From assembly GCF_015832195.1 (NCBI RefSeq), contig NC_052020.1, positions 62,251,888 through 62,315,887 on the forward strand: a stretch of 64,000 bases of DNA. Reading direction: 5' to 3'. The notes under the pieces are model-generated. The model worked only from the letters and a program-made list of their open reading frames with translations. It searched no databases and was not told where the DNA came from. How positions within the stretch are numbered: position 1 is the stretch's first letter; each line of letters starts with the position of its first letter. The translations under genes were made by a program, and so were the position numbers. Below are positions 61,146-64,000 of the stretch, one piece after another. This stretch comes from Motacilla alba alba (lineage: Eukaryota; Chordata; Aves; Passeriformes; Motacillidae).

Positions 61146-61503
61146 AAACTAAACTCAGAGAAATTAACTTATTAAATCAGGTAGTTCAAGGCATTTTCTG
61201 TGGATCTTATGTATTTATTTGTGACTTGAAAAAAATTTGTAATATAATTTTAATAAGTATATAGGTCAGATTTGAACCAAGAATTTCAGTGTCAGTATTT
61301 TGAGGTGTTGAGGTTTGTCTTCACACTGTCTAGTCCTGTTTGCTTTTTGTTGCAAAGAGAACACATGAGATAAGAAAGAAAAAAACCGTATAACAGTTCA
61401 AACTCTGGTGGAGGAGCCAAGTTTCCTATGGAGCAGAGGTCTGTATCAAGTCAGAACAGTTACTCTGAAGAGTTGTGCTCTCTCTACACCTATCTGGGCT
61501 TTC

Positions 61504-61546
61504 ACATCTCATCACATCACATCAATCACATCAATCATATCACACA
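61504..61546. repeat. Imperfect (CATCA)n microsatellite
   Basis: Irregular repeats of catcaca, catcaat and catatca fill about 43 bp. Confidence 0.75.
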
Positions 61547-61947
61547 GATTTTTGCAGGAACCTGCCTTAGCACTGCCTGTCTAGGAGCCTTCAGAGCAAG
61601 GACTTTACCAAAGCCCAAGTTCCCAGACACTAGCTCATAGTGTCAGGAATAACCAGAGCATCCCAAGGACCTGCAGAGTTTGCATCACACCTATACGTCT
61701 CCAAAAGCACAAGAAGCATTTTGAGATGTACTTGTATGATTTTGAAAAGTGGCCCTGGTGACAATCAGGGGGCTCCCCATGCATAGGAGTGTTGGGAAAA
61801 TTTCAAATGCAACCAGGCTCCAGTGTGTCATAGTCCCCTGCTCCATTCCCAAGAGAGGAATTGTCATTTTACTGAGTCCAGGCCCTTCTCCATATGAATC
61901 TCCTGTTCCCACAGAACCCAGCCAGATACAGAAGCTACTTATCTCAG

Positions 61948-61965
61948 CTTACTTACTTACTTACT
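61948..61965. repeat. (CTTA)4.5 microsatellite
   Basis: Four and a half exact CTTA units. Confidence 0.9.
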
Positions 61966-62641
61966 GCTAAAGACTAGCAGCAGAAATCTGGCATTGAGAT
62001 TTCAAAAGACCCCATCCATCTGGTACCTTAACAAAGCTTTTCTGCCATGTTATTCTGTGCAGAATGTTGGGAAGATACAGTCTTGTCCTCCTCTTTAGAA
62101 ATACACTCTCACCTTTGAGTTAGTATTATGTATAAAATACTTTACAGAGAAGCACCACAACCTGATCCTACAATCTAGCTGCAGAGTATTCATACAAAGA
62201 ATTTAATTACAAATTACAGAATGACTGTCATTTATGTTTCAGTTGAAGAGATTCCCTAATAGAATAACCTGCTTCTTTTGGAGAAATAAAATTTGCGGTA
62301 TAGTTCTATCTGTATGGGCACTTAAAATTTCCTGGAGTACAGTCCATGGCTTTACAGACAGGGGCTAATTGCTTTCATAATGAGTAATACAGTTTGCAAA
62401 ATAATCATTATCAAACTTTCATGCAAGCTGATCTTGTTAGCTCTATTTCAAACAACGGAGTTTTATAACAGCTTAAAAAATGTAAAGGCCTGTTCTTAAA
62501 AAAGAAAAAAAAATGAATCCCACTGCTATTGCTGTGGAAATTTACCACTCATTTTGTGGTAATCAAAACCTTTCTGATTATTAAGTTCCTAGCGCCATTA
62601 AAGAAAATTCAAGCACATAAAGCAGGGATATTACAAGTTCT

Positions 62642-62703
62642 GATGACAGCTATTTAGTCATAAAACTATTTTGGTGACAGCCTTTCAGTCATAAAACTAC
62701 TAT
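62642..62703. repeat. Diverged 31-bp tandem duplication
   Basis: gatgacagctatttagtcat (62642) and ggtgacagcctttcagtcat (62673) are both followed by aaaacta, giving two copies with a 31-bp period and several mismatches. Confidence 0.85.
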
Positions 62704-63129
62704 GAATTTATTTTTAAATTAATTAGAAAATACAAGTTATGGGTAATGACAAGAAGCTGCAAAACAGAACCTAGAAAATATGCAAGTAGAAAGATAAACT
62801 TCTACACTTTGTTTCATTGTTGCATTATGAGATCACTTGTAATTGAACACATACCAGATTTAGAGATTATTGGTTTTCTAAAACTTTGAGTCACTAAGAA
62901 GATTTTTCATTTTGTTGTGTGTTTTCCTTGGTAATCCATCCATTGCATCCCTTCCAGTGCTAAAAATATTGTCAGTCTACTGGTACACTGCCAGCATGTC
63001 AGTATCAAACCAGCGTTATCGGCCCTATTTCCCTCACTGGAAAGTAATTCAGTCACACTGTATCATTTTCTAGAGCAGCAATTTTGACATGGTGCTTCAC
63101 AGGCTACTTCAACATGTTCTTTGGAAGGT

Positions 63130-63247
63130 AGATATGTTTGGAAAATGCTCTCAGACACATGGTGAATGTGGGGTGTCCTGTATAGGTACAAGAGTTGGTC
63201 TTGATGCTCCTGATGGTCCCTTCCAACTCAGCATATTCTGTGATTCA
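63130..63247 (+). mobile_element. CR1 LINE 3' tail, plus strand
   Basis: The order 'aaaatgctctcagacacatg', 'gtggggtgtcctgtataggt', 'agagttggtcttgatgctcc', 'tggtcccttccaactcagca' and a terminal tattctgtgattc matches the last 110-120 bp of a common avian CR1 3' end. It is short, 5'-truncated, and keeps the recognisable 3' motif. Confidence 0.88.
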
Positions 63248-64000
63248 GCACAGAAACTCTGCCCTTACTGGAAAGTGCATTGTATTAGTCCATAAATCTG
63301 AAGTGATGATGAAGTATGCAAGCAGGGCTCTTGCCCCTCCTTTTCCTCAGTCTCCTATGTGCCACCCATGCTTGCATTTACAGAGTATGTCCAAAGTAGC
63401 TACAAAATGTACTCTGTTCTTTGCTCCCTTGACATGTCCAGTGAATGGTGCTTCTTTCCAGGGCTCTGCCAAGGTACCCATAAAGCAGCACAAACAGCCC
63501 ACACCTTTCTCCAACAGCCTTATAGGAAGACTGAGAATTCAGGGGTAAGCATGTTGGTTTAGGATTCAAAGGGACTTGTTTCAGTTGTGTGGAAAGGCTG
63601 AAGTTCAAAGCACACTAAGCATTCTGTTTGGCCATCAGCTCAACAACTCTAAAATTGCTCCAAATAACAGCAAAGAATTTGGGATTCTGTGAGCAGAAAA
63701 AATTATTCTTCAAAAAGAAGGGCAACATACATGCAGCTACCCATCTGATATGTTCATACTGCATGTTTTTACTTGCTCGTATATTTTAAAATTCTCTCAG
63801 GTCATTGCATATATAGATTTTAAGAAGCCCTCTAATCACTACTCAGTTCTGAACAGAAAGATAGAGGGGTAAGACTGGCCTCTTTGATTTAAAATGATCT
63901 AAGGATATTAAACAAATGTGGCTGAGACAGTCTGTAAAAGTCAGGGAACTACTTTTAAAATTTCTGGTCTGGTAGTAATTCATCAAACCTAATATGGTCT
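63248..64000. other. Unique non-coding DNA to the window end
   Basis: No gene is seen. Open frames up to 117 codons (63195-63548) start inside the CR1 tail and have no domain. The final 300 bases are AT-rich. Confidence 0.5.

Larger units (their letters stand above)
53441..63129. other. Long AT-rich unique region, no gene seen
   Basis: About 9.7 kb with no recognisable gene. It is AT-rich at 54300-54800, 55500-56200, 58030-58690, 59440-60300 and 62040-62940. GC-richer patches lie at 55100-55480 and 56680-56960. A T-run lies at about 54791, a TTTG-rich stretch at 61091-61145, a CATCA-like microsatellite at 61504-61546, a CTTA repeat at 61948-61965, and small duplications at 59844-59867 and 62642-62703. 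Open frames (157 codons or fewer) show no domain. Confidence 0.5.

Overview
The window looks like non-coding DNA from a bird, probably a neoavian and perhaps a passerine. The best evidence is the repeats. There are CR1 LINE fragments with the usual avian 3' end (a 'cccttccaactca' block followed by 'attctgtgattc'), a CR1 ORF2 remnant, and endogenous-retrovirus LTR fragments of types I recognise from bird genomes. The base is AT-rich and CpG-poor, interrupted by GC-rich blocks of 200-450 bp. Species and chromosome cannot be read from the sequence.

I found no protein-coding gene, tRNA, rRNA or CRISPR array that I can support. The longest open frames all fall in tandem repeats whose unit happens to lack stop codons. 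The other open frames are short and composition-driven, with no recognisable domain. The window is best read as intergenic DNA or the inside of a large intron.

Layout: 1-5.2 kb is unique DNA plus an LTR-like fragment (2133-2522). 5.17-5.68 kb holds a minisatellite mixing 38-bp and 26-bp units. A minus-strand CR1 3' end lies at 9.85-10.35 kb and a plus-strand CR1 ORF2 remnant at 15.25-15.53 kb. A minus-strand solo-type LTR begins at 23,682. A perfect 16-bp inverted repeat sits at 31,046-31,086. A plus-strand CR1 3' end lies at 36.8-37.1 kb and a second, less certain minus-strand LTR at 40.9-41.4 kb. A CpG-rich block of about 215 bp is at 43.75-43.96 kb. Two GC-rich minisatellites follow: 49-bp units at 45.45-46.18 kb and 46-bp units at 50.77-51.54 kb, the second starting at the edge of a CR1 scrap. 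Between them is an old, diverged CR1-type LINE fragment ending near a (GT)13 tract (47.77-48.06 kb). The right third is AT-rich, with CR1 tails at 53.0-53.44 kb and 63.13-63.25 kb.

No genes work together here, and I did not find a new biological system. The most informative signals are the three minisatellites (two with roughly three-unit higher-order order, one with a hairpin in each unit), the isolated CpG cluster, and several perfect short inverted repeats. Family calls rest on remembered consensus patterns and were not checked by a search.
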